From positions 2,046,001 through 2,110,000 of the forward strand of contig KV748179.1 of assembly GCA_001692895.1 (NCBI GenBank): DNA of 64,000 nt, in the 5' to 3' direction. The position numbers and the translations under genes were made by a program. The stretch comes from Cenococcum geophilum 1.58. Taxonomy: Eukaryota; Ascomycota; Dothideomycetes; Gloniales; Gloniaceae. Below, piece by piece: positions 1-10,380 of this stretch. The notes beneath the pieces are model-generated. The model saw only the letters and a list, made by a program, of their open reading frames with translations, was not told the origin of the DNA and did no database searches. How positions within the stretch are numbered: the first letter of the stretch is position 1; each line of letters begins with the position of its first letter.

Positions 1-1610
1 CTTCTGCTGCATCAAGCCGTGATCTAAGAGTCTCCAATTCGTTGTCTTTCTCGCGTGTGACTTGAAGAACCTGCTGCCGTGCCTCTTGCGCTGCTTGCTG
101 GGCAAGCTGGACTTGGTTGTCACCCTGAGATTCCGTAAGTCTCAGCCTATCTGTAAGAGCGTCAAGCTCGCCCTGCTTCTCCCGTTCTACAGATTGGACT
201 TGTCGTTGCAGAGCCTTTATATCTATATCCTTTTCTCGTTCGAAAGATCGAAGGCGGTCTTCTAGGGTTTCGATTTCCTGCTTCTTTTCGAGTTCGGTTT
301 TCTGAAGTATTTTTTCTAGGTCATGCAGCTCTAATTCTTTCTGCTCTTCTGCCGAATCAACCTTTTCTTGCAGAGCGTCAAGCTCAGCATCCTTCTCTTG
401 CATTAGCTTCCGCAACTGATTCTGGAGATCCTCGATCTGATCAGCTTGTTCGGCGATTAACCGCTCTTTCTCTTCGAGATCCGCATCTTGATCCCCTTCC
501 GTAGATTGTAGTTTGGCTTGTAAAGCTTCCAATTCGTCTTCTTTTGCGTCTAGAAGCCTATCCTTTTCTCGCAATTCAGCTTCCATGTCATCAACATCCC
601 CTCGTAACCTTTCCAGTTCATCTTCATCTGTGTCTGCGGCATCCAGTTTCTGCCGTAATTCTTCTAGTTCGGCGCCTCTCTCCTCTGCTATCTGGCGCAG
701 CTCATCCATCTCCTCCCGCATACCCTCATCAGCGTGTCTGCGCTTGACCTTCTCTGCATATTCCTGAAGCTGCCGCCTGTACTGCTCGAGCTCTTGTTCG
801 GCGTGTTTGAGAGACTTCTGATACTTGTGGAGGTCCCGCGTCATAGTGACCTTGTCGATTTTGAGGTCGGTATTCTCTCTCAACGCCTGTTGATTGAATT
901 CGCTCCCGCTTTTCTTCAGATTTTGTTCGAGGAAGTGGATCTTGAGCTTCAAGCCGAAGTTCTCTTTGTCGATTTGTTCGAGCCGCTGTATATAACTTGT
1001 CAGTAAAAAAAATTTAATTGTGGCATTGTCTATAACTCACGGCCTCCTGCTCTCGCAACGTAAGCATGTTCCCCCCATCCAGAGCACCCTCTCCATCTCT
1101 TCGTGGGAGCGCCAACGGCGTCGACATGGCGCTGCTACTCGCGACCGGCGGGACTGGTGTTGCATCCACACCCGAATCGCCCATTGAACTCGAATTCACC
1201 GCGTCGTACACGCTCGCCTCCGGCAGCGCAGGACTGTTGTCAAATTTGTAGCCCGGCTTCAACGCGGCGGGTGTCATAGGTTTGCCATTCGCATTGAACT
1301 TGGGCTGGCTAGTCGCGTAGCCATTTTCCTGCACGCCAATATGCTGGCGAGCTCGGTTCCGTGCCGCGCTCTTTAACAGTGGTGTGAACTCATTCTTTGC
1401 GGCCGGTTGACGCAGCGCGGCAAGTGCGTGTCGCGCAGAAGGTGTTCGGAGAGGTTGCGGCCTATTTCCTCGTATTTGATCGAGAAGATCGTGCGAGCCG
1501 CCTTTCGAGGGCGAGTGGAAGGTAGGTTCAATGCTGAAGTCAATGTCGGCCTGCGTGATGCTGGCTAGGTCAACTTCGGTTCGCGGGGTATCAAGGTAAG
1601 GGACAACCAT
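1..1610 (-). CDS. Spindle-pole-body coiled-coil protein with centrosomin N-terminal motif, partial (5' part)
   Basis: Two exons on the minus strand: 1610-1041 (190 codons) and 985 down to the window edge (328 codons seen), with a 55-nt phase-0 intron (GTGAGT donor, CTGAC branch, TATACAG acceptor). The N-terminus has the conserved start YLDTPRTEVDLASITQADID and a basic, Pro/Ser-rich disordered stretch. Around residues 183-250, across the splice, comes LREQEA/RLEQIDKENFGLK, the Cnn_1N motif (centrosomin, fungal Mto1/ApsB and Pcp1/PcpA). The remainder is an uninterrupted Glu/Gln/Lys/Leu heptad coiled coil. Family members scaffold gamma-tubulin complexes at spindle pole bodies and other microtubule-organising centres. 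That role is inferred from the motif and coiled coil. Whether this is the Pcp1 or the Mto1/ApsB type cannot be settled because the C-terminus (PACT or MASC region) lies outside the window. No RIP marks are seen. Start: the first ATG before the conserved N-terminal motif. Confidence 0.87.
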
Positions 1611-1989
1611 TTTGACGGTTAGTAGAGGACGTTACTATCCAGGATGCATGAGCCAAAGAATGGAGCGATTAGAGCGACTGGTGTCGAAGTGCTGTTGTGT
1701 TAGCTTTATAATGGGCGAAAGTGGAGGACGTGTTGATGATGGGTGTAAACAAAAGATTACAGGGTTCTAGGATTGGCGGTTGGCGCTAGGATGAGAGCGG
1801 GTGTAGCATGAAAACGACGCTGCCAAGCTTTCACAACTACGTTAGGTACGTTATTGGAACATGACGAAGTCTTGGCGAATATTCACCCTTACGAATATGC
1901 TAAAAAAGTGCCGTTGGAAGCCCCCCTCACTTCCGGATACTAAAATTTTGGTCTCTCTCTCATCCAAGCGATACCTGTTTAACTAAACC
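1611..1989. promoter_or_regulatory. Divergent intergenic promoter between the spindle-pole gene and the ecdysoneless homologue
   Basis: A 379-bp spacer separates two start codons facing away from each other, so it must hold both promoters. Base composition is balanced and RIP-free. A pyrimidine-rich stretch (TCTCTCTCTCATCC) lies about 25-40 nt upstream of the plus-strand ATG, as is common in fungal promoters. No convincing TATA box was assigned. Confidence 0.6.
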
Positions 1990-4009
1990 ATGTCTAATGA
2001 TGACTTCAAATGGTTTGGGGAGGGTTTCGAGGGGTTCCCAAAGCGTCTACTAGATGACTGTGTTGAGTATATTATTTACATTATTGGCTCCGATCTCTCC
2101 GATACTCAAATGCGGGAGCGTCTGCAAAGTGTACAGAGGGCGGCATCAGAGTTAGAAAAGGCCCTGTTGAAAGAATACATATGGCAGCGTGATAGCTTCA
2201 GTCTTGAGCTTGTGCGTGGAGAAGGTTAGCTTCTATTTTCTTCGCATCTTATAGATACTGAAGTAACACATAGTGCAAGACAATGGTTAATGACTCGCGT
2301 AGGCACCTGGCTCCTCCGCGGTCGCACCAACTATGGAGACTCCGTGGCTGACGAATGGTTGATTGTGTATCTTCTCCGCGAACTTAGCGGGGAGTTTCCT
2401 GACGCTTGGATCCGAGTATATGATACTGACGGTGAATTCCTGCTTATCGAGGCCGCAAATTCACTGCCCAAATGGTTGAACCCAGAAGTAGCGGAAAATA
2501 GAGTGAGCTGGTCATTACATCTCAAGAAACTTAAATCCTGATTAATAAATTTGAAAGCTCCAGCTAATTCATCTTTAGGTCTGGATTAATAACTCCAAAC
2601 TCGTTGTAATCCCTATTACCGCTTCATCTACTCCCAAACCTCTCACCCTTACAGAGTCACTCGCTTTCATCTCTACTTCCCAGCCTACTCCCCTAAATAT
2701 TCCTAGTCTCGAGTCCGAAGCATTCCACCGTCTGCTCTCTTATCCTGACGCTGTCCCCCAAACTCTTCATCATAGCCTTATCCCCGTTCCTCGTAAATTG
2801 GCTACAATTCTACATGCCAACCCTGCATACATCGCACCCGCCGTAGAGGTATTCTACTTACGGGACCCTATCGCGCTTCGCTCACTCCAACCCAAAGATA
2901 AAAAAGACAGTTTGCGATTTCCTCCAGAAGATTTCGTAAACATGCGCGTGCGCTTCACGAAAGTTCTCTTCGCGCAGCTTAGAAGTCAAGAATGGGTCCC
3001 ACCCGGTGTATGGGGCGATGCGCTGGCTTCATTGCTGGCAAAAGCCGAGGAAAGTCATGCAGCAGAGAAAGCGGAGATGGGAATCAAGCTTACTACGGGA
3101 TTTGAGATGCTTGTCAAGGATAGGCAGCATAGAAATACAAGAGCGGTACGAGAGATCTTGCTTTTGCTTGAAGATGTTGAAACCGGAGATGAGCCTCTAC
3201 CAGTGAATAAAGAGATCGAAGATTGGGGAACAGAGGATGACGATGAAGGATGGTTGGATATCAATTTCGAGGATTTCGAGCGTGAATTAGCCGGGAAGGC
3301 TTCGAAGAATATAGATATCAAAGGCGATGCGGAAAAGGGGAAGGATGAGAGGAAGACTACAGGTTTTGGAGATAAAGCCGCTCAAGAAAATCTGCGAAAG
3401 ATGGTCGAGCGATTCGAAGCTTTCCTAAACGACGATGAAGCAGGGATAGAGGGCGCGGAGGGGCTTGATGACATGGACATCGACAATGGTGACGAGGAAG
3501 ATGCGGGAGATGGCAGTGATGAAAGCGAAGATGATGAAGAAATTGAACTTAATGAAAAGGAATTTGCGAGAATGATACGCGAAATGATGGGAATGCCGTC
3601 GGCAGAGGACGACGCTACATTGGTTGAAGAATCTCGAGCGCTTGCTAGGGCCCAAGAACTGGATTCGTATGATGGATCAGATGGCGAGAATGAGCACGAC
3701 GAGATTCGCAAGGTGATGGAAAGGATGGAAGCTGAACTGAATGAGTCAGGAGCTTTAAATCTAGATCCTACGCCAAGGAAGATTGCTGCGGCTAAGAATG
3801 TAATCAAAAGGAAGGGTAAGCAAAAGGTTGTTGAGACTGAAGATATTGCCAGGGGGAGTTCGGATGAGGAGGAAATTGATATCGATTTCAATCTTGCGAA
3901 GAGCCTTTTGGAAAGTTTGAAGGGACAAGGTGGGATGGCGGGCCCAACAGGAAATCTGATGGGCTTGATGGGTGTACACTTGCCGCCGGACGGGGAAGAG
4001 AAGGGATAG
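1990..4009 (+). CDS. Ecdysoneless (ECD) / SGT1-family protein
   Basis: Three exons: 1990-2224, 2303-2502 and 2579-4009, giving 621 residues. The introns are 78 and 76 nt (GTTAGC...TAG, phase 1; GTGAGC...TTTAG, phase 0). The alternative acceptor near 2272 leads at once to a stop, so 2302 is preferred. Joined, the protein shows the ECD/SGT1 (Pfam SGT1 family) core: YIWQRDSF, then TNYGDSVADEWLIVYLLREL, then DAWIRVYDTDGEFLLIEAAN, then LPKWLNPEVAENR/VWINNSKL, around residues 60-155. A helical middle region follows, then an acidic C-terminal half rich in Asp/Glu (coding about 3440-3560), as in animal ECD. ECD proteins work with the R2TP chaperone and Prp8 in spliceosome maturation and in cell-cycle progression. 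This function is by homology. It is not the unrelated Hsp90 co-chaperone also called Sgt1. The gene is intact, without RIP, and is a single-copy housekeeping gene. Confidence 0.92.
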
Positions 4010-4289
4010 AGTGCAAAATAACAACCCACCATCCCCAAAAACCGGAAAATGGAAAGATATGGCAATTTCCTGTTGTTTGCCTTCACTCTCAGCTGTATCA
4101 TAGTTGTAATGCTAGAGATCTATTTTTATCGGATGGTAAGCCCTGAGAAACTCCGAACTCTATAGTATAGGTTATCTCATAAATCCGACATTTCGTAGAA
4201 GGTTCAGGTGACTGGGGCAACGCACGGGCTGCATACTAACTCTTAGACCAATCAGAACCCCTACGCACCCCTATCACTAAAATCTTCTG
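4010..4289. other. 3' flank of the ecdysoneless gene and edge of the repeat block
   Basis: Balanced base composition with no ORF or RNA gene seen. It presumably contains the polyadenylation site of the upstream gene. Composition changes abruptly near 4290, where TpA-rich RIP-type DNA begins. Confidence 0.5.
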
Positions 4290-5700
4290 CAAAGCGTCTA
4301 AGAGCTTATAGGCCTTATTTTAGTATAAACTAAATATATTAAAAATCGAATTATATATATTTCTATAAGCGATACCCTAACATAAGAGTTATTATATATT
4401 TTATTAATATAATAGATTTTTTAAATAATTATATTATAGGACACCCCTATAACACCTTATATACGTCTACCTATTTCTACTAACTTAGTAACTAGAAACT
4501 AATCATAAGACGACAATCTGCTATATTCCACTATATTCCGCTAAGTTCTACTAAATCCTGCTAAGTTTTGCTAGGACTACTACCTAAATCCTATTCTACT
4601 CTATATAGGTATTAACTAAATAACTAAGCTAACAATATATATCCTTTCTTTCCGTTTTTTTATACCTTTTTTCCTTATATAACGTCTTAACTTTATTATA
4701 CAGCTTATATACCTAGCTTAATAATATTTACTTCGCTATATATTATTGCCGCTTATACTTACTCCGTAATACTATATTATATTAAACCTATACTACCTCG
4801 CCCTGCTTAATATACAGAATAACCTAGAAGCCCCTATATTTATAACTAACCTATATAATATATTTACTAAACAAATTAAGGGCCTGCAATAGGCCTTTAT
4901 AAATACCTTTACTTAATAAAAGGCCTAATACTAAGGGATAATTAGATCCCTAAGAAAGGAAATTAAAAAGATCCACTATAACCTACTATCTGCTATACTG
5001 TCGCCCCTACCTATTCCTGCTAGTGTTAACCTATAAATACTAGATAGAAGAAGCGTGTCTAAAACTAGCTCCTTAACCCTAAATTCGCTAACTAGTGTCC
5101 CTATAAAGCAATTAACTAAATACCTGTAAGGGTACTTTTGGTCCCTTACTCGGCTGCATCGCCTAGGGGCTCTTAGGGGTCGCCAAGGCTAGCCTTCGGC
5201 TAGCCCTTGGCACCTCCTTATAAGCACCTCGGGCTTGCAGCCCTTCCCTCCTCATCGGTTCGTCTCTCTCTGTACTAGGCTATTGCCTACCCTCATTACC
5301 ATATCGTCCTCTTCCATCGACTCCCTATGTGACTCATGCTCGGCTTGCCTGCTCCCTACCGTACACCCTGGCAATACTGCCTTACAATACCTCCCTAATC
5401 CTCCCACCTATTTAGGTAAAAGGAATAAACTATACTCCTTTTTTAACCATCTTAAGAATAAGCCAAACGGCAGTATTAGCCGCTACGCCACCCCTAATAG
5501 CTAACTATGTTATACTATAAGTCGTCTAATAGAAGATGCCGCAGAAACTATATACCCGTTTTAGCTAAGCACTATAAAAAAACTAATTACTATACTAGAA
5601 GCATCTTATAGCGACCCTAACTAAATTATTATAGTATAAAGAAAATTAAATAAGATAATATAAGACTTTAAGAGCTTTCTATTATACTTTACTAAGTTCT
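4290..5700 (+). pseudogene. RIP-degraded transposable-element relic, family not identified
   Basis: AT- and TpA-rich DNA. From about 4860 to 5120 and again after the solo LTR (5392-5700), a plus-strand reading frame can be followed only if many TAG/TAA codons are accepted; these correspond to former Gln or Trp codons. The visible part is Ser/Pro/Thr-rich and resembles the N-terminal region of a gag or ORF1 protein, but no diagnostic domain is left. About 4490-4600 is a simple CTATATTCCACTA-type repeat. Confidence 0.5.
5125..5386. mobile_element. Solo LTR (262 bp), not RIP-mutated
   Basis: The segment begins TGTAAGG and ends CCTTACA, the inverted TG...CA termini of an LTR. It is flanked by the 5-bp target duplication ATACC (5120-5124 and 5387-5391). 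It is GC-balanced and keeps CpA and TpG, unlike the degraded element it interrupts, so it arrived after most RIP. It contains a strong hairpin at about 5172-5203 (GCCAAGGCTAGCC / GGCTAGCCCTTGGC). No internal region or second LTR is present here. Confidence 0.82.
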
Positions 5701-6166
5701 ACCGCTGAAAAGTTGGTGGTGTGGCCAGCTCGCTTGTATGGCCAGCTCGCTTGTAAACTACGTTATACTATTGATATGATATGATCTCGCGTATCGTATC
5801 GATAAGGATCGTTTGGATTTTCCGCTACCCTAGTACCGACAAGCACCATCTCGAGCAGATTAGGAAAAATGAAATATATCACATGGGTATTACAAAATAC
5901 TGTATAGAGGTAAGTTACGTTACTGCACATTACCCTAGCTAACGCGTTTTGTTGCAGATCATGTGGACAGCCTGTTCAGACAACTTTTGATCCAACAGAT
6001 TCAGCCATCACTAAGTTGGTCCTAAAAACACCAGCAACTAATACAGTCCGTACACAATCTGGGCTCGGATGTAATTCGTCAGTAATCCAGGAGTCAGTTT
6101 TCGAGTCAATACTTCTTATTAACTTCGCCAGATCTGAGGAGAACCCTACAAACGAAGTGTTTAACC
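5701..6166 (+). promoter_or_regulatory. Upstream region of the HET gene, with a 17-bp direct repeat
   Basis: Composition returns to balanced here. A 17-bp unit, TGGCCAGCTCGCTTGTA, occurs twice in tandem (5722-5738, 5739-5755). The rest is ordinary 5' flank ending in TTAACCATGGC, a good fungal start context. No TATA box is assigned with confidence. Confidence 0.45.
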
Positions 6167-8026
6167 ATGGCTCCAATCCAATATCAGTACTCCAAGCTCG
6201 AGAGCCCTAACCACATCCGCCTCATATACCTTTCCTCTGGCGATCCTCACGAGCCGCTATATTGTACTATTCAGCATGCCAACTTGAAAGATGCGCCACA
6301 ATATCACGCTTTGTCATACGTCTGGGGCGATTCCCGCAAGCCAAAACGCTTACAGATTGGCGGTAACCACTACCTCGATATTACTCTATCGTTGTTTCAT
6401 GCGCTACGAGATGTGAGGGCAACCAGGGCAGAACGCATGTGTTATGCCGTTTGGGCAGATGGAGTGTGTATTAACCAGGCCGACTTGGATGAACGAGCCC
6501 AACAGGTCTCGATGATGAGTTCCATCTACCGCCAATCCACTCATATCATCACGTACATTGGCCCAGAGGCAGACAACAGCAAGCTTGGGCTTGACTTTGC
6601 TCATGAGCTGTGTAGCTGGGAGCATCGGCGCCGTGACTCGATCACGCTTGACCCCAGGTTACAAATGTCACCGAAGTGGACTGAACTTGGCCTTCCAGCA
6701 CCGGAAAATCCCAAATGGGAAGCTTTGCAATCTGTCCTTAAGCGTCCCTGGCCGGGTAGGGCCTGGATTGTACAAGAATCGCTTTTAGGCATCGACCCGC
6801 CGATTATGGTGTGCGGCCGATCTTCTGTTCACTGGATGGTACTTTGTCAGACTGTTGCACTTGCGAGGATGGGTCGTCTCCCCGCAGCACTTTCCCCACG
6901 TGGGGGCGAGGATTTAGCAGCACGGTGTCTTGTCAACCTCGGAGGGCTCAGGCAAGGTATCTGGTCCGAGAAACGGGAGTTGGCCATACCCCTCTTGACA
7001 CTCCTCGAGATTTGTCATGACCACCAATGCAGCGATCCCAGAGATAAGATATTCTCACTACTGGGAGTTGCTTCAGATCGCGATGCTCTGGGCATAGAAG
7101 TTAACTATCGGACGACGATCTCAGATCTATACACCGAAACGGCGACTCGCATTGTCGAACAGTATCAGTCCTTGGACATTCTAAGCGCGATTGGATCTGA
7201 GAAGAATTTTGACTTGCCGTCGTGGGTGCCCGATTGGACCAAGAAGCCTCGCGCTGAGTCGTTCGTTAAACCCACTCTACCAACCCCAAGAGGTTTGAAC
7301 GTAATTAATTCAGTAAACAATGTCTACAAATACCAAACCGGAGGAAATGGCAAGACTTCCATCAAGATCAATCGTGTCTTGAAGACTCTTACGGTTGACA
7401 AAGCCGTCATATTTGACGAGATAACATATATCTCGCAGAAACTGGATGTAGTTCCAATGCTGGAAGGCAGAGGCATGTCTGAGTGGCTGCGGATGAATCT
7501 GAAGCATTGTGTTCGCCTTGGTTCGTACCCCGCGCCGGAGACACTCGAAGATGCCTTCTGGATGACCCTGATCGCGGGCAAAACTCATGAGAGTACAGAA
7601 GCGGAGTCGCAATTCCGAAGAGAATTCAAGGCCTTTTTTGACGCAGCTTCTGATGGCTTCACTGGCGTTAGAAAGTGGGTCCCTTCTGATTACTTGGGAA
7701 CTTCTCTGACGGAGGGTTTTGGAACTGCTTCTGCTGCATATAGCAGGCATCAGCTGGTCGGAAACTTCGGCATCGCTCTGCTCGGTGGAGCGGACCAACG
7801 TGCTTTCTGCACGTCAGCCGGCGGGTCCATGGGACTAGCGCCAGCCCAGACAATGGAAGGCGATGTGATATGTGTTATACCAGGAGCCCGGGTTCCTTAC
7901 GTGCTTCGTGAGGATGGTGGGAACTATAAGTTGGTTGGGGAATGTTATGTACATGGCATCATGAAGGGCGAGGCATTGGACCTCCCGCGCTTCGAGTCTG
8001 ACCTTCGTGAGGTATCGCTTACTTAA
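6167..8026 (+). CDS. HET-domain (heterokaryon incompatibility) protein
   Basis: A single-exon gene of 619 residues. The HET domain (PF06985) is complete: YHALSYVWGD at residues 46-55, WADGVCINQ at 96-104, then DLDERAQQVSMMSSIYR, and a YIGPE strand. Downstream come the family's usual WPGRAWIVQE (about 196-205) and DPRDKIFSLLGVASD (about 287-300). The C-terminal half is the variable region, ending in the common GDVICVIPGARVPYVLR / VGECYVHGIM module. HET proteins trigger programmed cell death when incompatible hyphae fuse; some may act in wider innate-type recognition. Which allele or partner applies here cannot be told. No NACHT, WD40 or TPR repeats are fused to it. The ATG has a CCATGGC context. 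The gene is intact and RIP-free, but it sits in a 3.6-kb island between RIP-degraded blocks, a typical accessory location. Confidence 0.93.
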   Translation: MAPIQYQYSKLESPNHIRLIYLSSGDPHEPLYCTIQHANLKDAPQYHALSYVWGDSRKPKRLQIGGNHYLDITLSLFHALRDVRATRAERMCYAVWADGVCINQADLDERAQQVSMMSSIYRQSTHIITYIGPEADNSKLGLDFAHELCSWEHRRRDSITLDPRLQMSPKWTELGLPAPENPKWEALQSVLKRPWPGRAWIVQESLLGIDPPIMVCGRSSVHWMVLCQTVALARMGRLPAALSPRGGEDLAARCLVNLGGLRQGIWSEKRELAIPLLTLLEICHDHQCSDPRDKIFSLLGVASDRDALGIEVNYRTTISDLYTETATRIVEQYQSLDILSAIGSEKNFDLPSWVPDWTKKPRAESFVKPTLPTPRGLNVINSVNNVYKYQTGGNGKTSIKINRVLKTLTVDKAVIFDEITYISQKLDVVPMLEGRGMSEWLRMNLKHCVRLGSYPAPETLEDAFWMTLIAGKTHESTEAESQFRREFKAFFDAASDGFTGVRKWVPSDYLGTSLTEGFGTASAAYSRHQLVGNFGIALLGGADQRAFCTSAGGSMGLAPAQTMEGDVICVIPGARVPYVLREDGGNYKLVGECYVHGIMKGEALDLPRFESDLREVSLT

Positions 8027-8147
8027 ATGTCTAGGTTACTCAGCGTGGTCGTACGGAGTTGAGATACATATTGGTGGGCGATACTGGGGACTAGGCGTGG
8101 ACTAAGCGATACTGGCTAAGATCAAAATGCTCTTACCTTCTCCCCCT
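8027..8147. other. 3' flank of the HET gene
   Basis: Short balanced-composition spacer with no gene seen; it presumably holds the HET polyadenylation signal. Confidence 0.4.
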
Positions 8148-8222
8148 GCTCGCTCTCCCTGTGGCTGATGGCTCGCTCTGCCCGTGTGTGATGGCTCGCT
8201 CTGCCCGTGGTTGATTGCTCGT
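8148..8222. repeat. Tandem repeat, about 24-bp unit, 3 copies
   Basis: The unit GCTCGCTCTGCCCGTGTGTG plus ATG is repeated about three times with small changes (GCTCGCTCTCCCTGTGGCTGATG, and so on). No RIP is seen in it. Confidence 0.7.
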
Positions 8223-8565
8223 TCACCCACCGCCCAGCTCGAGCCCGTCATCCAACTCTCGTCCGCCGTCCAGCTCCTGCCCGGCCATCCAGCTCCTGCC
8301 CGTCACCCTCCCGCCCGCCATCCCGCCATTCAGCTCCCACACGCCATCCAATCCGCCGGTCGTCCAGTTCCTGCTCGTCATCCAGCTTTCGCCCACCGCC
8401 CAGCTCCCGCCCATCATCCAGCTCCCACCCGCCATCCCGCCATCTCGTCTGCTATCAAACTCCTACCCGCCATCTATCAAGCTCCTGCCCGCCATCCAGC
8501 TCCTGTCTACTATCTAGCGCCTGCCCGCTCTGAATCTCCAACCCGCTCTCTACCTCCTGCCCGGC
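8223..8565. repeat. Degenerate minisatellite of CCAGCTCCTGCCCGCCAT type
   Basis: Many imperfect copies of a roughly 18-nt unit, consensus CCAGCTCCTGCCCGCCAT, with internal deletions. All three plus frames stay open for about 100 codons as Pro/Ser/Ala-rich strings simply because the unit has no stop. There is no start context, codon bias or intron signal, so it is treated as non-coding. Confidence 0.75.
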
Positions 8566-8935
8566 TTATCGTTCTCTTCCCGCGGTGCTTGTGGAGGTGG
8601 CGGGAGTGGAGGAGGTAGGCTCGCCAGAGGCAGGCTCGTTGGGGAAGGTAAGCTTATCAGAGAAGATCGTGCTAGTGCTTCTCGCCGTCGAGGCCGGTGC
8701 CGTCAGGGAGGGTTCTGGGTTCTTGACATCAAGACGGGTTCTCGGTTGTGCCATCAAGGCGGGTGTCGTCGAGGTGGATTCTGGGTCGTGCTGTCAAGGC
8801 GGGTGCAGGTTCTTGAAGCAGGTCAAAGGCGCATCAACCTCGCCTCGGGTTTAGATTCTGTTCATGGCCGTTGTGGCTGGCAGCACCATCACGGGAGCCC
8901 GTGGTTCTAGGTCTGTCGGTGCCTCACAGACAGGT
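8566..8935. other. GC-rich intergenic DNA, no gene recognised
   Basis: Balanced to GC-rich sequence with short internal repeats (GAGGTGGCGGGAGTGG and GGTTCTGGGTTCTTG types). A plus-strand frame (8585-8854) is open but low in complexity and without homology signs. Nothing else is supported. Confidence 0.4.
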
Positions 8936-9040
8936 CAGGTCTGGTCTGGGTTCGCTCCATGCCCAGCAGGCAGGTTAGATCTGGGCTCGCTCCATACCTT
9001 GTAGGCAGGTCCGATCTGGGTTCGCTCCATGCCCTGCAGG
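8936..9040. repeat. 35-bp tandem repeat, 3 copies
   Basis: Copies at 8936-8970, 8971-9005 and 9006-9040 share the core CTGGGTTCGCTCCATGCC and the junction GCAGGCAGGT. Differences are few and partly C/T transitions. Confidence 0.85.
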
Positions 9041-9300
9041 CAGGCCGTAAGGCTGTGGGTCGTGAGGCGAGAGATCTAGCGGCACCAAGCTCTAGCGACG
9101 GCAGCAAGCTTTGGAGGTAGCAGCAAGCAGCGTATGTTCTGGGCTCCGTCTTCTAGCGCAGCACTAGCCCGATCCATTCTACGATGGTGAGCGCCGAGCT
9201 ACTGCACTAGACAGCAGGCTCAGAGAACAACGTCGCCGATCGCCATGGACGCTGGTGGAATCTCACTTACCTCAGCGAGCTCAGACGCGATTTTTTAGCT
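9041..9300. other. GC-rich spacer before the large repeat block
   Basis: Balanced composition with several AGCAAGC/GGCAGCAAGCTT motifs. No ORF over 60 codons and no RNA gene seen. The AT-rich block begins near 9300. Confidence 0.4.
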
Positions 9301-9751
9301 AGCATCGGAATAACCTACGCCGTCTTCCGAATTGCAAAATCACGTCTGAGAGGCTTTGGCGAGTTTTGTTAAAAGCATAAGCAAAATCCGTAAAATGGAG
9401 ATTGCGGATATCTAATTTATTTATTCACATAACGCGTTATTATTAAACCCCGTAGTCACTTTTTTTTTAAGACTTAGGGCTTCTAAATGGTATAAATTTT
9501 ATTATACGGCTATTACTTAGTCCTAACATTAATTTTGTTAAAGTTAAAAAACGCGTTATTAAAAGCCTAAGCATATATTATATCTTATTAAATAGTCTGC
9601 TAATATAGATAAAACTATACAGATATATAGATATCTACTACTTAAAGCTATTGCAACACCTAGTAGGTGCTATAGTTGGGTCCTTCCTTGAAAATATCCT
9701 CCCTTGGCCCAGAGTGCCTCTGCTACTACTAGGGGGTAAGCTTTAGGCAGT
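9301..9751. other. AT-rich RIP-type DNA, no gene
   Basis: TpA-rich sequence with stops in all frames and no recognisable domain; presumably an old repeat fragment. Confidence 0.4.
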
Positions 9752-9900
9752 CTCGTGCAGAGCCTTAGCAGAGCTTCGTGCAGAGCTTCGTGCAGAGCTT
9801 CGTGCAGAGCTTCGTGCAGAGCTTCGTGCAGAGCCTCGTGCAGAGCCTCGTGCAGAGCTTCGTGCAGAGCTTCGTGCAGAGCCTCGTGCAGAGCCACATG
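9752..9900. repeat. 12-bp minisatellite (GAGCTTCGTGCA), about 12 copies
   Basis: Tandem 12-mers CAGAGCTTCGTG / CAGAGCCTCGTG run without a break. Because 12 is a multiple of 3, several frames on both strands read through as 4-residue repeats (minus ALHE, plus QSFV). These are not taken as genes. Confidence 0.92.
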
Positions 9901-10099
9901 CAGGCGTGCAGACGTGTAGATGTGCAGACGTGCAGACGTTTGTACGGGCGATCAATTGTAGAGACGTTTGTAGAGACGTTTATATAGGCAATTGATCGAT
10001 TGATTGTATGGGCGTTCGTACGGGCGTTCGTACGAGCGATTGTAGAACCTTCCTAGTATATAAGCGCTGCGTGTTAGTAGAGCTTTGGAGCTGTATATA
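9901..10099. repeat. Related short repeats (GTGCAGACGT, GGGCGTTCGTAC)
   Basis: Continues the array with other short units: GTGCAGACGT (about 9906-9940), GTAGAGACGTTT (about 9957-9985) and GGGCGTTCGTAC (about 10010-10035). It forms a bridge between the two 12-bp arrays. Confidence 0.6.
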
Positions 10100-10380
10100 G
10101 GGCTTCGAGCAGAGCTTCGAGCAGGGCTTCGAGCAGAGGTTTGAGCAGAGCTTCGAGCAGATCTTCAAGCAGAGCTTGAGCGGAGCTTGTGCAGACCTTC
10201 GTGCAAAGCTTCGTGCAGAGCTTTTGCAGAGCTTTGGTAGAGCTTCGAGCAGAGCTTCGAGTAGAGCTTTGAGTAGAGCTTTGACGGAGCTTCGTGCGGA
10301 GCTTTGTGTAGAGCTTTTGTAGAGCTTTTGCAGAGCTTTGGTAGAGCTCCGTGCGAAGCTCCGAGCTTCGTTCCGCAGAG
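10100..10380. repeat. Second 12-bp minisatellite (GAGCTTCGAGCA type)
   Basis: Tandem, more divergent 12-mers: CAGAGCTTCGAG, CAGAGCTTTGAG, CAGAGCTTTTGT and CAGAGCTTTGGT. It is clearly derived from the same motif as the array at 9752-9900. Confidence 0.85.

Noticed and set aside
513-1251. Plus-strand ORFs opposite the coiled-coil gene
   Set aside because: They are antisense shadows of the Glu/Leu-rich coiled coil; the minus frame continues through a canonical intron.
3055-4101. Ser-rich minus-strand ORFs opposite the ecdysoneless gene
   Set aside because: They mirror the Asp/Glu-rich coding strand; the plus-strand gene has conserved domains and spliced exons.
8184-8618. Three overlapping Pro/Ser/Ala-rich plus-strand frames
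   Set aside because: All three frames are open over the same minisatellite; no codon preference singles one out.
9752-9900. CRISPR-like array
   Set aside because: Units are contiguous without unique spacers and the genome is fungal.
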